Shown: positions 54,350-64,000 of the stretch, one piece after another
Position numbering within the stretch: position 1 is the first letter of the stretch
How the letters are laid out: each line of letters opens with the position of its first letter
Source: Circinella minor
Taxonomy: Eukaryota > Mucoromycota > Mucoromycetes > Mucorales > Lichtheimiaceae
NCBI GenBank assembly: GCA_016758965.1
Contig: JAEPRB010000002.1
Span: 62,001 to 126,000, forward strand
DNA: 64,000 bases
Direction of reading: 5' to 3'
Notes under the pieces: generated by a model
Told to the model about the DNA's origin: nothing
Seen by the model: the letters and a program-made list of their open reading frames with translations, nothing else
Database searches by the model: none
Made by a program: the position numbers and the translations under genes

Positions 54350-54940
54350 ATCAGTTAAAAAAAGGATGAGTTTCAATAACGTAGAATATATTTTTGTGGG
54401 TTTTTTTTTGGCTGTAGCAAAGAAAGAAATGGCAAGTAGAGAAATAGGAGTAGAAAAAAAAAGACGAGAATAAAAGGTGGAAGAGAAAGGGAAAATAGAG
54501 GTGTTGTTTAGATATCCGATAAATAAAAATAAAAATCCCATCTGGAACACAATACACAAGGCATAAACAGTTTATTTTGATGTGTTACAGAAATGTTGTA
54601 ACAAAGGGTTATCTGTAATATATAATTTAAACAAAGAGCAAGGCCAATAATACTTTCACACTGTTCGTATAACGCTGGGAGAAGAGAAAAATGTTGATCA
54701 TCTGGATTTCACATATTGTTACTATCATTATAGCATGTGTATGCGCTTTTTTTGTCAAATAAAGTAGTTTTACATAAACTATTAGCATTTGGCGAAAAAG
54801 ACGCTAATGTAGGTAACAATGAAATAATGATGAATGAGGATGACCTCTTCTCAAAAATGCCTATCTCTTTTATATTTTTATTAATTTTTACTGTTATTAT
54901 CATTATCATTATTATTAAGTATTATTATAGAGTATTATTA
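54350..54940. other. Intergenic between two minus-strand genes
   Basis: 5' region of the arrestin-like gene and 3' region of the DHHC gene. Open frames across it are in AT-rich low-complexity DNA. No gene called. Confidence 0.5.
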
Positions 54941-57276
54941 TTAAACAACATCATCTGCTTTTTCCATATGTTCCTCCTCCTCTTCCTGCTGCTGTTGTAT
55001 CCGCTGATCTTGGTGGGATTGTTGATAGCGAACGGCCTCCTCATCCGTAATATCCAATATTCGCGCTGCTTTATTGCTTTTACTATGTCGTTTATTCATC
55101 GGTGACGAAGGGGATGATGATGACGAAGATGAAGATGAAGATATTTTTTCATCTAATATTGACATATCCAAGCCCATATCATCATCGTAATTAGGACCTC
55201 CATCTTCGTCAGAATCCAACGTCAATGTAGGCCGAATTGTCTGAGTAGCCAATAACTCCTCCATGTGCACGTTATGATGCCGTACCGAAGTCGCTAATGG
55301 GCGACACCTCCTTGATCTTTTACGCTTTGCTGTTGTTGAAATATCTCGGCATAATGCAAATGATAATCCACGCCACAATAGGTTCATACCCTGAAATGGA
55401 TTATTATCGTGACGCCTTCGTCCTCGTCGTTTATGAAGTTGATGATAGCGATTATACCCAGGTAAATATCGTCGAACTAATCGACGCCATGGTCGTCCTA
55501 CTTTCCTTAATAATCGTAAACTTCGTACAATATATTGTCCCCCTCCTGTTGAAATTAACATTGCTGCAGTTTTGTTGGTAGCTGCTGATGTTGCTGTCGT
55601 CGTTGATATAGTGGGTAATGGATTCCACATATCGTTGTCATCGTCATCATCATCAATTTCATACTCTAATTCCGAATCAGGTCCAGAAAATTCATCATAG
55701 TAATCATCAGAACAGTTCTCCTCGTCATCTGTATCGTCGTACAAGGAGCGATAATGGCTCGTTCGGTTGATATACTCTACTGTAGTTGTATTCATGCAAG
55801 CTTTTTTTTCCCGCACAATGGTAGATAGAGATTTTTTTTTCAGTCAAGGTTGTGATCAAAGGTTTCTGTTTTTATTTCCGTAATATAACGTCCGAATGGA
55901 TTCTTTTATAATTATAATTATTCTTACCTAATCGAATATGAAAACATAATAAACGTAACATCGCGATTGTACCTATCAAAGATAATATGGCCAATAATAC
56001 TGTAATAGCTATACTCAAATAATATGAACGACTGATACTTGTATCAGCTTCCTCAGATTCAGCTTTCAAAGCATAATTTGAATGGAGTAACTCCCACGCT
56101 AAATGATAAAAAAAAAGCCCATTATAAGCAAAAATACACACATAGGTAATACAAACACTGTCCACTTTAAACACATAATCACTCCTCTATTCTCTCTTTT
56201 TTTTTTTTGCTTGTCTTCTTCCTTTCTTTCTCACCTTGTCCAGCAAATCTATTGGTTTGATAAGCACTTGACCATAAAGTATAGATAGCCACGCTTGAAT
56301 ACCAGACCAATGCAACAAATGTGTAAATGATTAATATCATAAACATTCTAAATTTGTAACGTAACCATAATTAATGTGAGTTGTTTGTTCTAACATTTTT
56401 AACATTTTTAACATTTTTAACATTTTTAACATTTTTTTTTTACCTATAATTACGTTGTCCAATACAACAATTGAGCCAGCGACAATGGTGATCCATTCCT
56501 GCAATACACTTGTTGCACAATTTGCAGTGTCGCGTCGATCGTGGACTAATATATTAATAATAGGATGAAAATAAGGAGTTAGGACCATTGGTTACACTTT
56601 ATGCTGTTATTATTCAATATAAATAAATAACTCCTTAATACAAAAAAAGAAAAAAGAAAAAACAATTCTCCTTACACTTTAATACGGCAAATCCCACAAA
56701 CACCTGATGATGAATCAACTACTGCGATGCCATATCTACGAACATAAGTTTTACTTCGAGGAACTTCATGACGTTGTGTGGTAACAATGGGTTCCTCGGT
56801 AGGTATAAATGATGTAAGGATACTAAGTACTTTGACACCTATACTAAATATTACCATGACGTATAATGATGAAACACATGCATTAAGTCAAGGATTATAA
56901 ATAAATTTCCCGGGTACCTTTCCCAAATCCCATATATATCTATATAACATAATAGCTATTTCATATCATTATTCAAAAAGGATATTTGCCAACTCCGGGT
57001 TGCCCATGGCCATTCAATAATTTGAGTGGAATCTTGTACTGGATTCCAAGCTTTGACTAAAGTATTGGTAACGTCAGAAATAGGTTCGTCATTAATAAAA
57101 TAATACATGAATCCGAAGAACCCGACATCGACAATTACACCTGCGATCCATTGAAGTAACAAATAACTATCCAATGGTAATTCATATCCATGCGATCGAA
57201 ACCATTCATTTTGTTCCCATGGTGGATTCTTATTTTCACTGTATGCTGAACGTGTAAAGGGTATTCGTAGAATCAT
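54941..57276 (-). CDS. DHHC-type palmitoyltransferase (ZDHHC1/11-like) with long tail
   Basis: Integral membrane S-acyltransferase that transfers palmitate to Cys of target proteins. Exon 1 starts at 57276; later exons 56843-56676, 56545-56444, 56347-56235, 56098-55928 and 55800-54941 close in phase. Exon 1 gives the cytosolic N-terminus and TM1 ([20 protein letters not shown]). The Cys-rich domain spans a junction: [10 protein letters not shown] / [13 protein letters not shown], then [19 protein letters not shown] with the catalytic DHHC. TM3 and TM4 follow, then the TTxE motif as [12 protein letters not shown] at the start of the last exon. That last exon adds about 270 residues of acidic, Arg-rich and Ser-rich disordered tail. 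The join between exon 1 and 56843 is unresolved: a 22-nt microexon (ending GGGAAAG near 56917) or a GC donor would fit the phase. Confidence 0.9.
56392..56436. repeat. Five tandem copies of AACATTTTT (9 bp)
   Basis: Perfect minisatellite inside the DHHC-gene intron between 56444 and 56347. It leaves the splice sites untouched. Confidence 0.9.
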
Positions 57277-59161
57277 GTGTATATAGAATGAAGGATATAT
57301 GTATATTTTCGTATGTAAAAAGAAAGGTATGTGTCCACTTTATTCGAGTTGCACTGTGAAGCTGCCTTTGTTGGAGATCTTTTTGTTCTTTTCTTTTTTT
57401 CGTAAAGTGGTTATTTTTATCTGTTTTATATTACTGAACTTTTGGTGATGACATTGGCTTGGTTTGATGAAAAAAAAAAAAACAAGATGAAAGATAAAGA
57501 AAAATAATGGGAAAGGAGGAGATCGTTATTTCTTTGAGGGAGTGGAAAAAAAGAGTACCAAGTTGTAAAACGCAACATAAAACGGATACGATATAATAAT
57601 TATTAATAATAATAATAATATTGTACAGTTTACAAAAATGAAAACTTAGTGTTACACTTAACAAGGAGTTAATAATAAAGGATTAAAAAATACCACAGTT
57701 TTCTGTATATCCTCCTCTTCCTCAGTCTCTTACACATAACCCTACCCTATAATTACCTTTTTTTTTTTTTGTTTCTGATTAAAAAAAAAGTACTCACCTG
57801 GATTATCATTTTGTCAATCTGTTGGAGTCACAATACCAAAATAAGGTTGTTTCTGGGACAAAACAAATGTATTATTACCGGGCAACATTCGACCTTTATT
57901 CTATAGTTACTTCAGCACCATAACGACGACATAAATATTTTGATTTTCAGGAACCTATATACAAAATCATTATGTTTTAGACTTTATTCTAGATTGTACA
58001 TAGTAAAACAAGAGCTTTATTATAAAAGAATTGTCCCAGTTCTCGTGGTAAAATAAAAAAAAGGTGTATTATGAATATAATTATGAGTTTATATAATATT
58101 TAAATTTTAAAGTAAAAATATTAAATAAAGTAAATATTCTCCTTTTTATATTATTACACAATATGCATCACATGTACGCAACGTATTGAAGTCCAAAAAT
58201 AATGCAAAATGCAGTATTCTTCTTCCGAATTAACTATGTATAAGATACTAAAAAATATAGCCCTGATCACAAAGGTCACACAGTAAACCGGCACTGACCG
58301 CATAATTGATGATCATTTGAATGGGTAGCAAAAAGATCTCTTTCTCTTTCTCTCTGTATTTGAACCACAACAAAATTATTTCTTGACAATGCTTGTTAGT
58401 ATTCATTGTAAATTTAAGTTTATTTAGAAAAAAAAGTTTAATTTCTCATTATAAAATATTTGATGCAGAAGGGAGGAGATATATTACCAATTTCCGTATA
58501 AAGGAGGACGACCTGTTGTGATTTGTTCTTTCAAATGCTTCTTCCTTATTTTAAATCTCCCAGAGAATCAGGAAGAAGAAATTTTTTAAAAAAAACTTCA
58601 GATCATCTGGTGTTACTGTTTTAAACCAACGAAGCTTTTTTCACCTTCCCCAAAGTTCGCCTCGTCAGAAATTTTCGAAAAATTTTTGTTGATAGTAATG
58701 TAGAAGCTTTATGTTTCAATCCTAAAAAGTATAGGCTAACAATTTTTAATAAAAATTATATAATATGCCATATGGCTAAAAGAAAAATCATCTAAAATGG
58801 ATAAAAAAAAGGCATTATGTTTTTCTCTTTTGTTTGTTGATAATGATAGTTCCACGCAATGATAATTATTATAGAGAAAATTGTCGTTCAATCTATTCAA
58901 TCTATTTGATGGGTGAAAAGCATGAGTGCACCGTCATCGGAGTCATTGTCCGACCCCAACTAATAGGACTTTTTTTTTCAGTAAAGTTTATATCAGTGTG
59001 TGGAAAAGATAAACTTATAAAGATGATGGTAACTCTGGTGATATAAAACGACTCTTCTTTCTCTTGTTTCATTATTCTTCATTACAAACATACACTCCCC
59101 CCCCTACTCTTAATCTTTTTTCTTTTCTTTTCTGCTGCAGTTTTCGTTTCTTGATACCAGA
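57277..59161. other. Divergent intergenic region
   Basis: Lies between the DHHC gene (-) and the OPT transporter (+), so it holds both promoters. The right part has a TATA box at 59042-59048. One CCAAAGTTCG copy occurs near 58652. No gene supported. Confidence 0.5.
59042..59048 (+). promoter_or_regulatory. TATA box of the OPT transporter gene
   Basis: TATAAAA 114 bases before the ATG at 59162, followed by a T/C-rich leader. Confidence 0.5.
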
Positions 59162-61582
59162 ATGAAACGGACTTCTAATACCCCAGCAAAGAACAAGAAA
59201 TTACAAACAACTACAGAACGACAGTATGAACTAGAACTCAACGATTTTGATGATATCGACAAAGAAAATAAAGATACTACGAATACCAGCACTAGTGATG
59301 TTGAAGAGCTAGAAGAACACCAGTTCACATGGCGTGCAGCTATTATAGGCTCTTTTCTCGGATGTTTCGTTGGTAAGCTTATCATCAATTTTTATTCCTG
59401 TTGTCTATATATATTTAAACTTTTAATAGTTATCGCCCTTATTGTTACACAGCGCGATTGGTCCCTGAATTTTTATTCTTCTTTCGGGTTCAAAAAAAAA
59501 AAAAAGAATATTTTTCTTCTAAAACAAATAAAACTTTTTAAAAATAGCTGCATCAAACTTTTATCTTGGTTTAAAGGTCGGGTTTACATTTGGTGCTGGT
59601 ATTTTCGGTGCTATATTTTCATTTGCCATTATCAAACCGCTCTCTGACCGGATTCCACTTGCGTGGGGTGGTGGATATTTTGGGCCAAAGGAAAATGTTA
59701 CCGCACAGACCGCAGCAACTACATCAGGTGGTTTGTTCAGTGGGTTCATCTCATCTATTCCTGCATTATATAAACTTGGCCTGATGACTACACCTCGAGA
59801 AGATATAGTTGCATTGACTTTGTTCACTATTTCAGCAGCTTATTATGGTTTATTTTTCGCTATTCCACTTCGACGGCATTTCGTTGTCAAGCAAGATTTA
59901 ACGTTTCCTACTCCGCGTGCAGCAGCCACAACGATTGTTGCACTTCACGATTCTAAAACTGGTCAAGAAAATGGTATGAAAAAAGCAAAATGGATGGCAT
60001 TTTGGTTCTGTTTCACGTTCATTTGGGGTATTATAAGCTTCTTTGTACCATTCTTTGATACTTGTAAGTATAAGCATATTCTAGAAGTAGTAACTTTTAT
60101 ATATGTCAAAAAGAAAAAAAAATCCTTCACGGACTTGGTCGCATTTCTTTTTTCTATACACCACAAATACTTTTTAATTTATCAATTCTATTTTATTTAG
60201 TACACATTTTGTATTGGATCGGATACGCGGCAAGCTATGGGAATTTGGTGGGTGCTGACGCTACTTGGGGATGGCACTTTAAATTTGATTTCCCTTTCTT
60301 CGGTGCAGGCCTCATGACGCCTGGCGCCGTTGTTATACCGTTCTTAGTGACGACTATTGTTGTATATGGTATAATTGGTCCATGTTTAGTTTCGAGCGGC
60401 TATTTTGTGAAAGCATATGGGTTTGTCGATCAAGGTGATACAACTCGGTCCTTCTTTTTGTGGCCAGGAATTGCCATGCTGGTGTTGGCTGCCTTCGCGG
60501 AGCTGTTTGTTCGTTACGATACATTATATCGTGGTATCAAGGGTGGTGTTCTAGAAATGGTGTATGTTACCAGACGAGCATTCAATCATATTTACTGTAT
60601 GATGGCTGGTAAGCATACCAGTTATTCTGTACGACAACCTACTACTCACAAGGACGAATCTTATGAACTTCAAGAACTTGTTCCTGCATGGTGGTGGATG
60701 GTTGGCCTTGCCGTTTCTGTCATTTTTACTTGTGCTATAATGGGTGTCTATTTTGGAATGCCCGTCTATCAAACTATCGTTTCCGTCATTTTAGCTTTTA
60801 TGATGGCATTTGTCGGTATCCAAGCTTCTGGCGAGACAGATATAAACCCAACAGGTAGCGTGGCCAAAATGTCGCAATTGATTTTTGCTGGTATGCCAGG
60901 ACCTAGCCTTGAACAGATCCAAATGAATAATTTGATGGCAGGTAATATTACTGCTTCTGCTGCTGCTCAGTCTGTTGATATGGTGGGTGATCTCAAAACA
61001 GGCCAACTGGTCGGTGCCTCTCCTCGTTCTCAATTCATTACTCAGTTGGTGGCTTCTGTTGTGGCTGTTGGTATCGCAGTAGCACTTTTCATTCTTTTTA
61101 CTGACGCATATCCATGCATTACTGCTATAGATGTCAATATGCCTTGCGAATTTGGATTGAGCGGTGTCTGGGCATGGATGAGCGTGACAAAGTTGCTTAC
61201 TGGTGGTGCATCATTATCAACAGATTGTATTATCGTTACGTGCGTCTTTGCTGTTATTGGTGTTACTGGCCCTGTGCTTCGTCATTTCTTTTTACCCCAA
61301 AAATATCACAAATATTTTCCTTCGTTGAGTGTTGCCGGGCTCGCTATGGTTAACAGTACTCCCGATGTACCAGTAGCTATGTTTACTGGTTGGGTATTTG
61401 GTAAGGTTTGGAAACGTGTCAAACCAGATCAGTATTATATGTATTTATATAGTGCCGCTGGTGGCATGATTGCTGGTCAAGGTGTTTCTGCCATTATCAA
61501 AGCTGTTTTCCAACTTGCCAAGGTCAAAGGTAACGTTATTGCTGTAACATGTATAGAACAACTCACAGAAAATTGTCCTTAG
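59162..61582 (+). CDS. OPT-family transporter (oligopeptide/metal-chelate, YSL-like)
   Basis: Proton-coupled carrier of the oligopeptide transporter superfamily; substrates in the family are small peptides, glutathione or metal chelates. Three exons (59162-59372, 59548-60063, 60201-61582) close in phase to 702 aa. A charged cytosolic N-terminus of about 55 residues precedes TM1. The junction of exons 1 and 2 recreates the family motif AASNFYLGLKVGFTFGAGIF. Other landmarks: WGGGYFGPKENVTAQTAATT, FPTPRAAATTIVALHDSKTG, GMPVYQTIVSVILAFMMAFV, GETDINPTGSVAKMSQLIFA and SVAGLAMVNSTPDVPVAMFT. The ETDINPTG loop is typical of the YSL/metal-chelate branch and of fungal 'OPT superfamily' members. About 14 hydrophobic segments. 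Probably in the plasma membrane; the substrate is not readable. Confidence 0.95.
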
Positions 61583-64000
61583 TGATTATAAATTTGTATT
61601 ATATTATACCTTACCGTTTTCTTTATTATTTCATTCAATTTTGTACCATAAAATACTTGCTATGTAACATACAACATTTACATATTGTAAAATAAAATAA
61701 AAAAAAGTCATATACATAAGAGAGTTTTTTTCAGAATGTATTTTCTATATGTAGTAATAGTAACCCAAAACACCTGAGTTGTGTTATGGTGGTACGACAT
61801 CAAACTATTATAACATGGCTCCACATATAAGGTATATCTACCGACTACTTTGTACTCCCCAATAATAAGAAGTCAACAGGTGCAGAAAGCAATGCCTGAA
61901 TATATATTCTGCAATTTTTTTTTCTTATTGTGAAATACTGTTTGCGAAATAATAAACAAATATTTCAACAAAAGTAACAGTACAGTACTATCAGCACCGC
62001 TTGTTATTCTAATCTAGTGAAGGTTTCTATACAAGCTACGTAAAAGAATTATACTGTATTTATGCACAGTAAGCTGTATTCAGTCAGTTTTTTTTAATCA
62101 AGTATAATGCATTTTTTACTCCTCTGAGCTGGTTTTTATTATTATTGCTATAGAATCAATTTACAGTTAGATACCTTATTTACTTAATCGAATAATAGCT
62201 TTGCGTCATTGAGACAAAAAAAAAAGGTTTTAAAGCTATGTAACATTTTATAAGAAAAGATTAAAACAACGGCCTTTTTCTCTACCAGGAAAAAGTAAAA
62301 ATATTATTAGGAAAAAAAGGAAAGGCTTCTTTGGCAGTATGATATCCGCTAGAAGGAGGCACTAAGAATATAATTGTATGTAGGTTGAGCAATGGACGTA
62401 CTGTCTATTGCTAAATACAAAAAATACATGATAGTTTAATCTATAAACCTATCGTTGTTGTTCGTTATGCAACTAATATTATCTTTTTTTATTCATAGCA
62501 TTTCCATAAAATCCATTTTATGATCCACAATGGCCCCTTTCACATTTTCAAGATCTCAAGAGCCAAAAATAGTCTTGAAGAATTGATGGCTATAAGAGTA
62601 TGTCTTAAGTTCAACTTTTCAAGTTAGAGAGTTAAATAAAAAAAAAATAGCCACTGGAAAAGAAAAGCAGGGGATCATTGTTCTATAACGTATACGTAAG
62701 GATCTCGATGAGGTATCAAATAAAAGATATATAATATAGTAGCTTTATATCGGGTTACTTCAAGCGTTCTTACATATACCAATAGATGTAAAATCATTTT
62801 ATCCATGTATCTAATACTTTTATATTGTAGCTTACCAGCATGTTGCTTTATACTGACTTAATCTTTGTCGACTTCCATTCCGTGAGTATTTCATATTCTC
62901 GTACTAGTACATAGTTCTAAATGCATACATGTAGTTTTTCGTATGATATTGGGCCAAATAATAGAGCACAAGGCGTTACAATCAAAACTATTTACAAGTT
63001 GAGAGCTTTCCTGTATTCTTAAAACTTGGACAGTATTCGTCTACTTTGCTTCATGATGTTGAAAATTAATTAGCTTTTTACGAACGCCTTTTTAAGGGCA
63101 GTGGCGAGCGAATTGAGCAGAATTAACGGATCGAGAGCAAAAAATCTAACAGGAAAAAAAAATAAACTACTGCGGATAACATACTCCAGTCTATTGCTCA
63201 AAATACTTGATCTGGGGATTTCTCATCTAAATCTCTCTTGCTTTTCAATCGCTTCCTGATAATTGTGAGCTGAGGACTGTGACCTGAAGGCAGTTCAAAT
63301 TTTCAATCAATGTAAAGCGTTTTGAAAGTTAGTCCCATACTCTTATATATTGTACTTCTTATATTTTTATCGGATCAAGTACACGCATGCTTGAGATATA
63401 ACTGATTTTCGACAACTTGTTATATAAAGTATTTTAATAAAAAAACAAAGTGAATGAGCACTACTTTTTGATTTATATTAATAAATAAAGGAGTAGGATA
63501 TGATGAGGAGATAGTAGTAACTGTCGTTTAAGAAAATGATTCACGCCCACCAAAGCCATGTATATGTGGAGTATTCTATTCATTATGTATTAGCCTAGTA
63601 TAAGAGATACATTATAATGCTGTTAATTATTATAACTTGCATGTTGTTGCATTTACTGTCCCAACGATTTTGCTAAAAAAAAGTGCCATCACTAGACTTT
63701 GTGGGTTACAACGAATCGCACCGACCATTTTTTTTATGGCTGCTGGCCATATAATTATCTAAACACACCCGTGCCAATTTAGATAATGTTTTACAATATT
63801 ATATTTTGTTTTCACCTCGTCGTTTATTGTATCACTTCTTTCTCAGATCTACGTATGGGGAAAAAAGATTCGTAAAAAACCTTTGCAATTGTCAAGAAAA
63901 AGGTAATATTTTACTGTTGTATATATAAATACTTGATTTATTAGATTAATAATTGGTATAAAAAATTTTAGCGTCGTGTTGTGGTGAGTATGATAATAAT
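61583..64000. other. Gene-poor right edge
   Basis: OPT 3' UTR, then AT-rich DNA without a supported gene. The last 170 bases contain splice-like signals (acceptor CTCAG near 63847, donor GTAATA near 63903, acceptor TTTTAG near 63971, donor GTGAGT near 63984). They may belong to a gene that continues beyond the window. Confidence 0.4.

Noticed and set aside
54350..54559. N-terminal hydrophobic extension of the arrestin-like protein
   Set aside because: In-frame but hydrophobic and unlike arrestins; the family start is met exactly by the ATG at 54349.

Overview
The window reads as nuclear DNA of an early-diverging fungus, most likely Mucoromycota. That placement is inference from gene content and architecture, not from a marker search. 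The DNA is very AT-rich. Genes are split by short GT-AG introns, some exons are tiny (13, 22 and 25 nt), and compact gene islands are separated by kilobases of AT-rich DNA with no recognisable gene. I found no tRNA, rRNA or CRISPR array.

Layout. 3.3-4.8 kb: PP1 phosphatase (-). 7.5-9.3 kb: alkaline ceramidase (+). 10.4-12.4 kb: HSF-type transcription factor with a 65-residue polyQ tract (+). 12.8-14.7 kb: BBE-like FAD oxidoreductase (-). 16.3-17.8 kb: CobW/ZNG1-type GTPase (+), convergent with peptidyl-tRNA hydrolase (-, 17.9-18.8 kb). 19.5-24 kb: a mobile-element zone with a 1,314-bp DNA element (94-bp terminal inverted repeats, 8-bp target-site duplication), a probable Ty1/copia relic, and a decayed protein gene. 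24.1-29.8 kb: CCT3, a small secreted protein and homocitrate synthase (all +). 34.6-35.9 kb: SCAMP-like membrane protein (+). 37.6-40.6 kb: peroxisomal ABCD half-transporter (+). 43.1-44.7 kb: THI5/NMT1 thiamine-pyrimidine synthase (+) followed by a TPP riboswitch. 46.7-48.8 kb: divergent pair eL30 (-) and mitochondrial EF-Ts (+). 53.1-54.3 kb: arrestin-fold protein (-). 54.9-57.3 kb: DHHC palmitoyltransferase with a long disordered tail (-). 59.2-61.6 kb: OPT-family transporter (+).

The two strongest discoveries are RNA regulators. First, a complete TPP aptamer lies on the sense strand just after the THI5 stop codon, inside a probable 3'-UTR intron. This resembles plant THIC rather than the 5'-leader introns known from ascomycete NMT1/THI4. 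Second, intron 1 of the eL30 gene carries a kink-turn-like internal loop that closely matches the one yeast L30 binds in its own pre-mRNA, embedded in helices that are mutually exclusive. Both suggest feedback through splicing: one sensed by a metabolite, one by the protein product.

The other genes are mostly housekeeping (translation, chaperonin, lysine and thiamine synthesis, lipid metabolism) with no operon-like logic. Exon coordinates were chosen by reading splice signals, checking that phase closes exactly, and checking conserved protein motifs across junctions.
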